From: Weissella coleopterorum
GTDB lineage: Bacteria; Bacillota; Bacilli; Lactobacillales; Lactobacillaceae
Assembly (NCBI RefSeq): GCF_011304355.1
Contig: NZ_CP049888.1
Coordinates: 558,001 to 622,000 of the forward strand
Direction of reading: 5' to 3'
DNA length: 64,000 nt
A program made the position numbers and the translations under genes. This document shows positions 24,296 to 32,268 of this stretch, piece after piece (position 1 is the stretch's first letter; each line of letters starts with the position of its first letter). The notes under the pieces are model-generated. The model did not search any database and was not told the origin of the DNA. It saw only the letters and a list, made by a program, of their open reading frames with translations.

Positions 24296-25714
24296 ATGAA
24301 GAAGACTAAGATCGTTTCAACTCTTGGACCCGCCTCAAGCGACGTCGAGACAATTGCTAAATTGATTCAAGGTGGAGCAAACGTTGTGCGCTTCAACTTC
24401 TCACACGGAGACCATGAAGAACACTTGGGTCGGATGAATGCTGTTCACGAGGCTGAAAAGCTTACTGGAATTAAAGTTGGATTCTTGCTTGACACTAAGG
24501 GTGCTGAAATCCGTACGACTGTTCAATCAACAGGTAAGATCGAATTCAACATCGGTGAAGTTGTTCGTATTTCAATGGACGATTCATTAGAAGGAACTAA
24601 GGAAAAGGTTGCCGTAACTTATCCTGGTTTGTTTGATGACGTTAAGGTAGGCGGACACGTTTTGTTTGATGATGGGAAGCTTGACTTCTTGATCACTGAA
24701 AAAGATGAAGCCAACAAAGAATTGGTTACAACTGTTCAAAACCATGGTTTGTTGGGATCACGTAAGGGTGTTAACGCACCTGGTGTTTCAATCAACTTAC
24801 CTGGAATTACTGAAAAAGATGCTGATGATATTCGTTTTGGTTTGAAGAATGATATCAACTTTATTGCTGCTTCATTCGTTCGTAAGCCTGAAGACGTTAA
24901 CGATATCCGCGCTTTGTTGAAGGAAGCCGGAAAAGAAGACGTTATGATCTTCCCTAAGATCGAGTCACAAGAAGGAATCGATAACTTCGATGCTATCTTG
25001 GAAGTTTCAGATGGATTGATGGTTGCTCGTGGAGACATGGGAGTTGAAATTCCTGCTGAAAACGTCCCATTGGTACAAAAGGACTTGATCCGTAAGATGA
25101 ATGCTGTTGGTAAGCCAGTTATCACTGCTACTGATATGTTGGATTCTATGCAAGAAAACCCACGTCCTACACGCGCCGAAGCTTCTGACGTTGCCAACGC
25201 TGTCTTTGACGGTACTGATGCAACAATGCTTTCTGGAGAATCAGCTAATGGTGACTATCCAGTTGAAGCAGTTCAAACAATGGCACGTATCGATGAAAAA
25301 GCTGAAACTGCTTTAGCTTTGAATGGTCGTCATGTTAACAACTTTGCAACTGAAGAAGATAATACTGATTCAATTGCTGCTGCTGTTGCAGAAGCAACAA
25401 GCAAGTTGGATATCAAGGCGATTGTTGCTTCAACTAAATCAGGACACACTGCTAAATTGATCTCAAAGTACCGTCCAAATGCTGATATCTTGGCTTTGAC
25501 TTATGACGAACGTGTTGAACGCGCTTTGAAGATTTACTGGGGTGTACAACCAGTTATTGCTGAAACACCAGCTAATACAGATGCTATCATTGAAGCATCA
25601 AAGAAAGCTGCTGTTGAGCAAGGTTTGGCTAAGAAGGGTGACGCGATTATCGTTGTTGCTGGTGTAGCTGCTGAAGTTGGTTCAACTAACTTGATGACAA
25701 TCCAAACGATCTAA
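24296..25714 (+). CDS. pyk: Pyruvate kinase
   Basis: Encodes 472 residues. KKTKIVSTLGPAS begins the barrel, IFPKIESQEGIDNFDAI carries the catalytic Lys and Glu, MVARGDMGVEIP follows, and TMLSGESANGDYPVEAV is the signature region. It makes pyruvate and ATP from phosphoenolpyruvate and ADP. The length shows that the extra C-terminal PEP-utiliser domain of Bacillus enzymes is absent. Codon choice is strongly biased to a few codons, as expected for a highly expressed gene. No pfkA precedes it. Confidence 0.97.
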   Translation: MKKTKIVSTLGPASSDVETIAKLIQGGANVVRFNFSHGDHEEHLGRMNAVHEAEKLTGIKVGFLLDTKGAEIRTTVQSTGKIEFNIGEVVRISMDDSLEGTKEKVAVTYPGLFDDVKVGGHVLFDDGKLDFLITEKDEANKELVTTVQNHGLLGSRKGVNAPGVSINLPGITEKDADDIRFGLKNDINFIAASFVRKPEDVNDIRALLKEAGKEDVMIFPKIESQEGIDNFDAILEVSDGLMVARGDMGVEIPAENVPLVQKDLIRKMNAVGKPVITATDMLDSMQENPRPTRAEASDVANAVFDGTDATMLSGESANGDYPVEAVQTMARIDEKAETALALNGRHVNNFATEEDNTDSIAAAVAEATSKLDIKAIVASTKSGHTAKLISKYRPNADILALTYDERVERALKIYWGVQPVIAETPANTDAIIEASKKAAVEQGLAKKGDAIIVVAGVAAEVGSTNLMTIQTI

Positions 25715-25775
25715 TTTAATATTTAGATAATTATTTGCAGTAATGTTTAATAATTTTTAAAATATATAAATATAA

Positions 25776-25816
25776 GGACTATCTACGTTTCGTTGAAACT
25801 AGATAGTCTTTTTTTC
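25776..25816 (+). terminator. Terminator of pyk
   Basis: GGACTATCTA pairs with TAGATAGTC(T) around a GTTTCGTTGAAAC hairpin tip, followed by T7. Confidence 0.9.
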
Positions 25817-26046
25817 TAAAATTAATTTATTTTAACGCTGAAATGATAATATAAATTGAACAGGGGATGATTAATGGGTTCATCTATTGCCTAGATACGT
25901 GAATTGGTTAGGGTTTAATGACTTCAATTTTGAGCAAGATGAAATTCTGTTTATATATTTAATGTTGCAAAAACATTTCATTTAGTTTACGATGTAATAA
26001 ATACATTGAATATTATGCAATGCTTGAGATTGCCTGGAGGTAAAAT
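25817..26046 (+). other. Intergenic region before the DUF1002 gene
   Basis: No gene or clear structure. A plausible promoter is TTGCAA (25965-25970), 17 bases, TACGAT (25988-25993). CTGGAGG just before 26047 is the SD. Confidence 0.4.
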
Positions 26047-26994
26047 ATGAAATTTAATAGATTAACTAGGACAGTGTTTGTGGGCACATTATTGATGGGA
26101 GTTGCGACCTTACCTGTTAGTGCATCGACTCAGACACAAACAAAGCAATTATCACAACCATATGTGGTAATTGGTTCTGGAAATTCTGATAAAGCTGCGA
26201 TGTTAGATTTACTTGATCCAAATAGTAAGGCCAAACAATTAACCGTTACGGGAACTGATGGTGATCAATATTTGAATTTACAGGGTGTCAGTGATAGCGC
26301 AATGATTAGTTCAGTTTCGGTTGCACCGGCGGAACCGGGTTCTGGCACGTTAGTTAATATTGAGAAGTATGATGGGGCAAATAATATTACAAAGGTCACA
26401 TCGCAACAATATGCGATGGCGGCTACAATGGCAGGAGTCAATGATGTTATTATTACCGTTTCTTCTAATCAAACAGTTTCTGGTGAATCGGCGCTGGCAG
26501 GTGTTTATAAAGCGTTAGCTAGTGATGGTACTAATTTGGATGCAGATAATACGGCGGCAGCTAACAGTCTCTTATCGGCGACTAATCCAGCACAAGAAGA
26601 GGTTGGGGCGGATAAAGCCGGTAAACTCTCTGGGGCAGTGACTGAGACTGCCTCTGAAATTGCCAGTGCAAAGCAAGATGGCAATGAGATGAGCGGTAAT
26701 GAAATTTCCAATGCTTTAAATGACAATTTGAGTAATAATAATATTAATATTTCAGTTAGTGCGCGCCAACCAATTGTAACCGCTCTACAGAACTTTCAAA
26801 CAACCCCCATTGCTTCGAATAAAACATTTATTAAAAACGCCCAAAATCAAGCCAAAAATTTAAAACAATCGACTGGTAATATGATGGCCAAGGCAAACGA
26901 TTTTTTAAATTCTGAAGATGCAGCTAATTTACGAGCTAGCGCAGATGGATGGTGGAATAAAATTAAAAATTTCTTTACTAGTCTTTTCAATTAA
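26047..26994 (+). CDS. Secreted DUF1002 protein
   Basis: Encodes 315 residues. A signal peptide (about 1-26) ends in LPVSAS. The body matches DUF1002: YVVIGSGNSDKAAMLDLL, then VTSQQYAMAATMAGVNDVIITVSSN and GESALAGVYKAL. The function of DUF1002 is unknown. The C-terminal part is helical and Asn-rich, ending KIKNFFTSLFN. TGGAGG precedes the ATG. Confidence 0.8.
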   Translation: MKFNRLTRTVFVGTLLMGVATLPVSASTQTQTKQLSQPYVVIGSGNSDKAAMLDLLDPNSKAKQLTVTGTDGDQYLNLQGVSDSAMISSVSVAPAEPGSGTLVNIEKYDGANNITKVTSQQYAMAATMAGVNDVIITVSSNQTVSGESALAGVYKALASDGTNLDADNTAAANSLLSATNPAQEEVGADKAGKLSGAVTETASEIASAKQDGNEMSGNEISNALNDNLSNNNINISVSARQPIVTALQNFQTTPIASNKTFIKNAQNQAKNLKQSTGNMMAKANDFLNSEDAANLRASADGWWNKIKNFFTSLFN

Positions 26995-27082
26995 ACAAAG
27001 CTTAGACAAAGTGGTATATTGGAGTTAACGACATCACGCTGGGCCAATTACCTGACGTAATATAAGTCATGGAGGTGGAAAG

Positions 27083-27223
27083 ATGTCACAGAAAAATCGT
27101 TTAAAGAAGTTATTAATGAAAAAAGGTGTTGATAATATTACTGTTGATGGGACTGTGGTCCCAGTGCAAGCAGCAAAAGAATTAGACTTAATCGAGGCCG
27201 CACAAAAGCAAGGGATCATGTAA
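27083..27223 (+). CDS. 46-residue protein of unknown function
   Basis: A strong GGAGGTGG SD lies five bases before the ATG. The peptide begins MSQKNRLKKLLMKKGVDNIT, a basic N-terminal helix, and ends in an acidic-to-neutral helix (AAKELDLIEAAQKQGIM). An intrinsic terminator follows immediately, so it is probably a real short gene. No family is recognised. It is soluble, with no membrane segment. Confidence 0.65.
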   Translation: MSQKNRLKKLLMKKGVDNITVDGTVVPVQAAKELDLIEAAQKQGIM

Positions 27224-27234
27224 TTTGATTCATT

Positions 27235-27268
27235 AAGGGCTAGAAAAAATCTAGCTCTTTTTTTTGAG
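27235..27268 (+). terminator. Rho-independent terminator
   Basis: AGGGCTAGA pairs with TCTAGCTCT around AAAAA, followed by T7. Confidence 0.85.
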
Positions 27269-27392
27269 ACTAACTTAGTAGTAAATTAAAGCTTGGTATC
27301 TTTATTAAATCAAATATAATATAATAAATACTAAATACACGAATAATTAATTAATTAAATCAGCTGAATTATAGATGATTGATGGGGGAAAG

Positions 27393-28646
27393 ATGGCACA
27401 AATTTATGAAGTAGACCCACTAGCATGGAATGATTTTGAAGAAAAGCATCAAAATGGATTTGTGATGCAATCACTTGAACAATATCAATTATTAAAGGCT
27501 CGTGGGCGAAATGTTAAGATCATCGGGATGAAGCAAAATGATGAACTGGTAGCGGGAGCAGTTGTTACGGTTGATAAAATTCATGGTGGATATAAGGCAT
27601 TGATGGAACTGGGTCCGGTGTTAGACTATGAAGATGCGACATTGGTTAAAACCTTTTTAGCTGAAGTTAAAAATTATTATCAAAATCAACCCATTGTTCA
27701 GGTTGAATTTTCACCATATCTTGGGTTCCAAGATTTTAATGATCATGGTGAACCTATTACAGAAAAACGTAATGATTTATTAGATAATCTGACAAAGGCA
27801 GGAGCTATCCATCAACCGATGCGAATTGGAATGACTGATAGTGGAGCGATGGGCTGGAAGTATGAAAAGTCATTAGCAGGGATTACCAAGGAAAATCTGT
27901 TAGACCATGTTCGAAAAGATGTAAAATACTACTTAAAAAAGAATCAACAATTTGGTGTAACTCATCGTTTCCTAAAACGAGATGAATTATCAGAATTCAA
28001 ATTAATGTTAGAGGATACAGCGGCACGGCGAGGCTTTCACGATAAGGATCTAGAGTATTACCAAACGGTTCTCGATGTTTATCAAGATAAAGCTCATTTC
28101 ATTATTACTGAAATTAACTTTATGGATTACTTGAATGCTGAGCAAGCGACAATTGCCCAGTTAGACGAACGTTTGAAAGTACTGGAAGAAAGACTTGCCG
28201 CCAAGGAAACGAAACGTAATCGTGGTCAATTTAATGAATTTACGGATCAAAAAAATCAACATTTGAAGCGAATTGATAAAATTATTCAAATGTATGGTTC
28301 TCTTGCGGCGGTTCCAACTGAGCCGATTTTGATTGCTGGTGCCATGTTTTTGGGGCAGGGAAATGAAATGGATTATTATTTCTCAGGAATGTATGATAAA
28401 TATAAAGACTTCTATGGCCCATACTTAATTCAATATGAAATGATGAAAATGGCCGTAGAGCAAGGCTTTTCAACTTATAATTTCTTGGGAATTGATGGTA
28501 AATTTGACGGATCTGACGGAGTCTTAGAATTTAAAACAGAATTCGAAGGCCACGCAACGCAAATGATTGGAGAGTTTGTCTTACCAATTCATCCTTTGAA
28601 ATATCGCGCCTTGAAATTAATGAAGATGATTTTACGACGCGGGTAG
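27393..28646 (+). CDS. FemAB family peptidoglycan bridge aminoacyltransferase
   Basis: Encodes 417 residues from the ATG at 27393 (GGGGGAAAG upstream; the ATG at 27375 has no SD). It has two GNAT-like halves with a helical-hairpin arm (about residues 255-300, LDERLKVLEERLAAKETKRN) between them, typical of FemX/MurM. LLDHVRKDVKYYLKKN and YNFLGIDGKFDGSDGVLEFK are family motifs. Members add amino acids from aminoacyl-tRNA to lipid II to build the interpeptide bridge. The residue added cannot be told from sequence. Confidence 0.88.
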   Translation: MAQIYEVDPLAWNDFEEKHQNGFVMQSLEQYQLLKARGRNVKIIGMKQNDELVAGAVVTVDKIHGGYKALMELGPVLDYEDATLVKTFLAEVKNYYQNQPIVQVEFSPYLGFQDFNDHGEPITEKRNDLLDNLTKAGAIHQPMRIGMTDSGAMGWKYEKSLAGITKENLLDHVRKDVKYYLKKNQQFGVTHRFLKRDELSEFKLMLEDTAARRGFHDKDLEYYQTVLDVYQDKAHFIITEINFMDYLNAEQATIAQLDERLKVLEERLAAKETKRNRGQFNEFTDQKNQHLKRIDKIIQMYGSLAAVPTEPILIAGAMFLGQGNEMDYYFSGMYDKYKDFYGPYLIQYEMMKMAVEQGFSTYNFLGIDGKFDGSDGVLEFKTEFEGHATQMIGEFVLPIHPLKYRALKLMKMILRRG

Positions 28647-28698
28647 GGAGTACTCCGACCCATTAACCAAATTGTTTCGAGTATTTTAAAATAAATGC

Positions 28699-28727
28699 TT
28701 GCTTTTTATATCCTAACGACATATAAT
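28699..28727 (+). promoter_or_regulatory. Promoter of tRNA-Lys
   Basis: TTGCTT, a 17-base spacer, then TATAAT, 20 bases before the tRNA. Confidence 0.75.
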
Positions 28728-28747
28728 ATTATATGTTGTTAAGAAAT

Positions 28748-28820
28748 GGACAGCTAGCTCAGTTGGTAGAGCAACGGACTCTTAATCCGTAGGTCCAGGG
28801 TTCGAACCCCTGGCTGTCCA
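28748..28820 (+). tRNA. tRNA-Lys (anticodon CTT)
   Basis: A cloverleaf of 73 bases. The acceptor arms are GGACAGC and GCTGTCC with discriminator A. The anticodon stem ACGGA/TCCGT encloses CTCTTAA with CTT. The T arm is CAGGGTTCGAACCCCTG. The 3' CCA is not encoded. Confidence 0.95.
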
Positions 28821-28827
28821 CTTATGA

Positions 28828-28858
28828 AGCGCCTAGTTATTACTAGGCGTTTTTTTGT
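28828..28858 (+). terminator. Terminator after tRNA-Lys
   Basis: GCGCCTAGT and ACTAGGCGT form a perfect stem around a four-base loop, followed by T7. Confidence 0.9.
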
Positions 28859-28880
28859 TTTATACGGTTATTGAGGACTC

Positions 28881-28922
28881 AAAAAAACACTAGCCGAATT
28901 GTGTTGAGCTAGTGTTTTTGAT
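28881..28922 (-). terminator. Terminator of the GGDEF gene
   Basis: AAAAACACTAGC pairs with GCTAGTGTTTTT, just beyond the stop of the leftward gene. It is symmetric and could also act on the plus strand. Confidence 0.8.
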
Positions 28923-28927
28923 TTAAA

Positions 28928-30808
28928 TTAACTTAGAACAGGAAGTTCTGGAATACCAAAATAGAATCCTTGAATGTATGTTACACCGAATGAGCGTGCC
29001 ATTTGGATGTCTTCGTTGTTTTCAATTCCATCAATCGTAAATCTGATATTTTTATCTTGGCAAAACTTTAACCAAGGCTTCATCATTTGAATGGTATCAG
29101 CTTGTTCTACCGCTTTAGAACGAAGGTTGAGCTTAATTCCATTCATAACAACCAAATGCTGTTTTAATTCTGAAGTTAATTCGATCATATTGATATCATT
29201 GAAAACGACGCGAATATGAGCGTCATTTAACTTTTGAACGGTTGGAGCAAAGAAATCCCAATTTTTAATTTTATCAATATCGGATACTTCGACGTTTAAT
29301 TGTTCCAATTCTTGTTGTTGTTCCATGAAAGCTAAGAGGGCATCGATGACGTGTGAATTAGAAAATTGTTCTAATTCGAGATTGATACTAATTCGATTCA
29401 AGTGTTTAGAATCAATTAGTCTTTGAACTAACATTAGCTGAGTTTCGATGTTGATGTTGATATCTTCTGGAATCTTCCATTCACCGGTACTGTAATCGAA
29501 GGAACGTAATAATAGTTCAGCCGAAACTTGCTTAAAACGCCGTTGAGTAAATTGCATTAAACTTTGAGTGAAGTAAGCGTACATAGCGACTACTTGTTGA
29601 CGATGTTCACCGGAATAAATTTTCTCGCCATCAATGGTGATTTGATTTCTCCCATTTCGTTTACTCATATAAAGATATTCGTCAACGCGATCGTAAAACG
29701 TTTTAAATTTGGTATCGTTTTCTTCTAGATTTGTTCCACCCATTGAAATCGTGACTTCAATGGGTGTATCTTCATAGAAAAAATTATTTTTGCGGACGTT
29801 ATCCCAAGCTTTTTTGATTGTAGGTAAAACATCGTCAATTGAATTGTTAGGGAACATAATGGTGAATTCTTCCCCACCAGTACGAAAGAGTTTGGCTGTT
29901 GGCATTTCTTCGTTTAAAGTTTTTTGTACGATGCCAGAGGCCTCAATTAATATTTTATTTCCAGCTGAATGACCAAAGGTATCATTCACTTGCTTGAAAC
30001 GATCAATATCCCATTCGATAATACCAAGTGGTTGATTATTGTTTCGGGCGGTTTGGAAAAGCTTTTCCGACTCACTTTGAAAAAATGAAAAGGAATGTAC
30101 TTTCGTTAATGCATCATAGTCGGCAGATTTTTCAAATTGACCAGGAGTTGTGTTTTTAAATCCATTAAACCATAGATACATGACAACCATATTCATGGTC
30201 ACAAAGATTATGATCGCCTCAATTGCTGTTGTAAGATCCATAGTGATGCCCATGGAAACGGCAGGAAGTGTGCCCCAAAAGAGAATCGCAATGAGACTAA
30301 AATAGACGATACTATATTGCCAGTGGTAAAGAATTTTATCATGAACCACAGGAATTTGACTAATGACTAGAAGGATGACGGTGATCAACAAAGCCATAAT
30401 GACCGGTGGCTGATCCATATTAACACCGACAGTCATTGCGCCCATATGATGACCGATCCAGACATAACCGGCTGCCATTAATTGGAGTAGCCGTTCCATT
30501 CGGTTGTAGCCACCCAGATAGAGAAAAGGTAACACAAGTAGAAATAGCGCGATATTATGGAATACCATTGCAATTTGACCGCTAAAGTACAGCATTGTTG
30601 CTAAATGGATGTATAAGCCAATTCCACAGCCGAATAAAAAGATTTGAACCCTCTTCCATAAGAAGGTTCCATCGTTATTTTGAATAAAAATTTCATTCCA
30701 GAGCCGATTAAAGTAGCCAACATATCCGGTTGTAAAAAAACATGAAATTAATAATGTCATCAGCATAAAACTGAAAATATCTGTGGAGTTGTATAGAAGA
30801 TTAAGCAT
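28928..30808 (-). CDS. Membrane GGDEF protein with degenerate EAL domain
   Basis: Encodes 626 residues. About seven membrane helices (10-215) lead to a GGDEF domain (about 226-385) with intact GGEEF at 311-315 and WDIDRFKQVNDTFGHSAG, so diguanylate cyclase activity is plausible. No RxxD inhibitory site is visible. An EAL-like domain follows (about 395-620), but its motifs are altered: ELLLR for EALLR, VEVSD for the ExTE motif, FNDIN for DDFG, and TIDGIEN for AEGVE. It is probably catalytically dead and may bind c-di-GMP or be structural. Lactobacillales rarely encode c-di-GMP proteins. Confidence 0.9.
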   Translation of the reverse strand: MLNLLYNSTDIFSFMLMTLLISCFFTTGYVGYFNRLWNEIFIQNNDGTFLWKRVQIFLFGCGIGLYIHLATMLYFSGQIAMVFHNIALFLLVLPFLYLGGYNRMERLLQLMAAGYVWIGHHMGAMTVGVNMDQPPVIMALLITVILLVISQIPVVHDKILYHWQYSIVYFSLIAILFWGTLPAVSMGITMDLTTAIEAIIIFVTMNMVVMYLWFNGFKNTTPGQFEKSADYDALTKVHSFSFFQSESEKLFQTARNNNQPLGIIEWDIDRFKQVNDTFGHSAGNKILIEASGIVQKTLNEEMPTAKLFRTGGEEFTIMFPNNSIDDVLPTIKKAWDNVRKNNFFYEDTPIEVTISMGGTNLEENDTKFKTFYDRVDEYLYMSKRNGRNQITIDGEKIYSGEHRQQVVAMYAYFTQSLMQFTQRRFKQVSAELLLRSFDYSTGEWKIPEDININIETQLMLVQRLIDSKHLNRISINLELEQFSNSHVIDALLAFMEQQQELEQLNVEVSDIDKIKNWDFFAPTVQKLNDAHIRVVFNDINMIELTSELKQHLVVMNGIKLNLRSKAVEQADTIQMMKPWLKFCQDKNIRFTIDGIENNEDIQMARSFGVTYIQGFYFGIPELPVLS

Positions 30809-30852
30809 GCAGAGCCCCCAAAGTAGTAATAAATGTTATCAAGTTATTCAAT

Positions 30853-30878
30853 TAATATTACACCTATTGGGGTGATAT
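30853..30878. repeat. Short inverted repeat upstream of the GGDEF gene
   Basis: AATATTACACC and GGGTGATATT are near-complements around TATTG, about 45 bases before the GGDEF start codon. It might be an operator. Confidence 0.35.
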
Positions 30879-30981
30879 TACATTAAAATTGAGTGAGTAA
30901 TTGGGATCGATACATCAGAAAATGGATAATTTGATAAATTAAGGAATAAAATTGAATTCCACAACCGTAATTTCTGGTTGA

Positions 30982-30990
30982 TGGTATAAT
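30982..30990 (+). promoter_or_regulatory. Extended -10 promoter of araR
   Basis: TGGTATAAT has the TGn extension and a perfect -10, 36 bases before the start codon. Confidence 0.55.
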
Positions 30991-31026
30991 AATGGCATTA
31001 AGAGATGGATTAGAAAGAGGATGAAT

Positions 31027-32108
31027 ATGGCGGCCAAGTACGAGTTAATTAAAAATAAGATCAAAGATGAGATTGAAGCTGGTGATTATACGATTGGAGC
31101 AAAGTTACCAACGGAATCTGAATTAATGGCTCGTTTTTCGGTCTCAAGGTTTACGGTAAGAAGAGCCATTACTGATTTAGAGAATGAAAATTATGTCTAT
31201 AAGGTTCAAGGGGAGGAATGTTTGTTGACAACTGGCATGCACCGGTTGCAACTGGACCGACAAAATTAATTGGGATGATCACTACGCATATTGCTCATTA
31301 TATTTTTCCAAATATTATTAGTGGCGTGGACCGAGCGGCATCTAAGCAGGGCTATACAATGTTAGTGGCGAACACGCATAACGATCCAGCCCGCGAACGA
31401 CAAGCCTTACTATCAATGCTAGATAATAATGTGGCAGGGTTAATTATTGAACCGACACAGAGCGCTTTTAATAAAGAAAATCTAGATATTTATCGGCATA
31501 TTGATGAATTAAAAATTCCAATCGTATTTATTAATGCAATCTATGATGGATTGAATTATCCAGTGGTGAAACAATATGATGAAATTGCAGAAAAACACTT
31601 AGTTGAATATTTATTTGAAAAAGGCCATGATAAAATTCTGGGCGTCTTCCAAGTGGACGATTTACAAGGAGTTCGCAGAATGAACGGATTTATTGGTGCG
31701 TACCAACAGCAACCAGAATTAGCCTTAAATTCATCGACTATTATGTATCGATCATCTGATCCAATTAATATGGTTTTGGAAAAGGTTGAGCAGTATTTAA
31801 AAGTGAACCCTGAAATTACAGCTATCGTTGCTTATAATGATCAAATTGCCATTCAAATTTATGATCTAATTCATGAAATGGGCTTGAAAATGCCAGATGA
31901 TATTTCAATTGTGGGATTTGACGATTACCATTTAGATGAATATGTAACACCAAAGCTAACGACAATGACCCATGAAAAAGAACGGATGGGAAGTGATGCC
32001 GCCAATCTGCTTATTAAAGCGATTAATGGCGATGCGGTAGAATCATTGAATTACGAACCAGCGTTTATTGAACGTGATAGTGTTTTAGATTTAAATCAGA
32101 AACAATGA
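31027..32108 (+). pseudogene. araR: AraR-type arabinose repressor, broken by a single-base frameshift
   Basis: Residues 1-63 form a GntR winged helix (YELIKNKIKDEIEAGDY, KLPTESELMARFSVSRFTVRRAI). After YKVQG the frame leaves the homologous path and ends at 31269. The continuation (MFVDNWH, then a LacI-type effector domain with VAGLIIEPTQSA, EYLFEKGHDKILGVF and ISIVGFDDYHL) is one frame away, through 32108. One extra G in the GGGG run at 31210-31213 would restore a GntR-LacI chimera of about 360 residues, the AraR architecture. Both halves look otherwise healthy. This is a recent mutation, a sequencing error, or phase variation. The ATG at 31027 suits the SD better than 31021. Confidence 0.85.
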
Positions 32109-32127
32109 TTTTGAAAAGTTAAATATT

Positions 32128-32166
32128 AAAAAAGCTTAACTCATTATTGAGTTAAGCTTTTTTAAT
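32128..32166 (+). terminator. Terminator of araR
   Basis: AAAGCTTAACTCA and TGAGTTAAGCTTT form a perfect stem with a four-base loop, followed by Ts. Confidence 0.9.
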
Positions 32167-32194
32167 TTATTTGTGTGAAAGTGAATAACTTTTG

Positions 32195-32208
32195 TTTGTT
32201 CTAACAAA
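32195..32208 (+). promoter_or_regulatory. Palindromic operator candidate
   Basis: TTTGTT-CT-AACAAA lies directly beside the cre site, upstream of the DUF5695-like gene. It differs from the AraR-type boxes further on, so another regulator may bind. Confidence 0.45.
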
Positions 32209-32222
32209 TGTAAGCGTTATCT
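32209..32222 (+). promoter_or_regulatory. cre site upstream of the DUF5695-like operon
   Basis: TGTAAGCGTTATCT matches the cre consensus at 13 of 14 positions and overlaps the -35 position of a TAGAAT -10 at 32232-32237. CcpA binding there would repress. Confidence 0.65.
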
Positions 32223-32268
32223 CGAAGATGTTAGAATAGGCTTACAGATGAGAATTGGAGGAGCAAGC

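Noticed and set aside
24736-25197. 153-codon open frame antisense to pyk
   Set aside because: It lies wholly opposite a highly expressed conserved gene, lacks an SD, and its composition is that of a shadow of biased codons.
31205-31225. Programmed ribosomal frameshift in araR
   Set aside because: No X-XXY-YYZ slippery heptamer or downstream pseudoknot is apparent; a one-base deletion is simpler.
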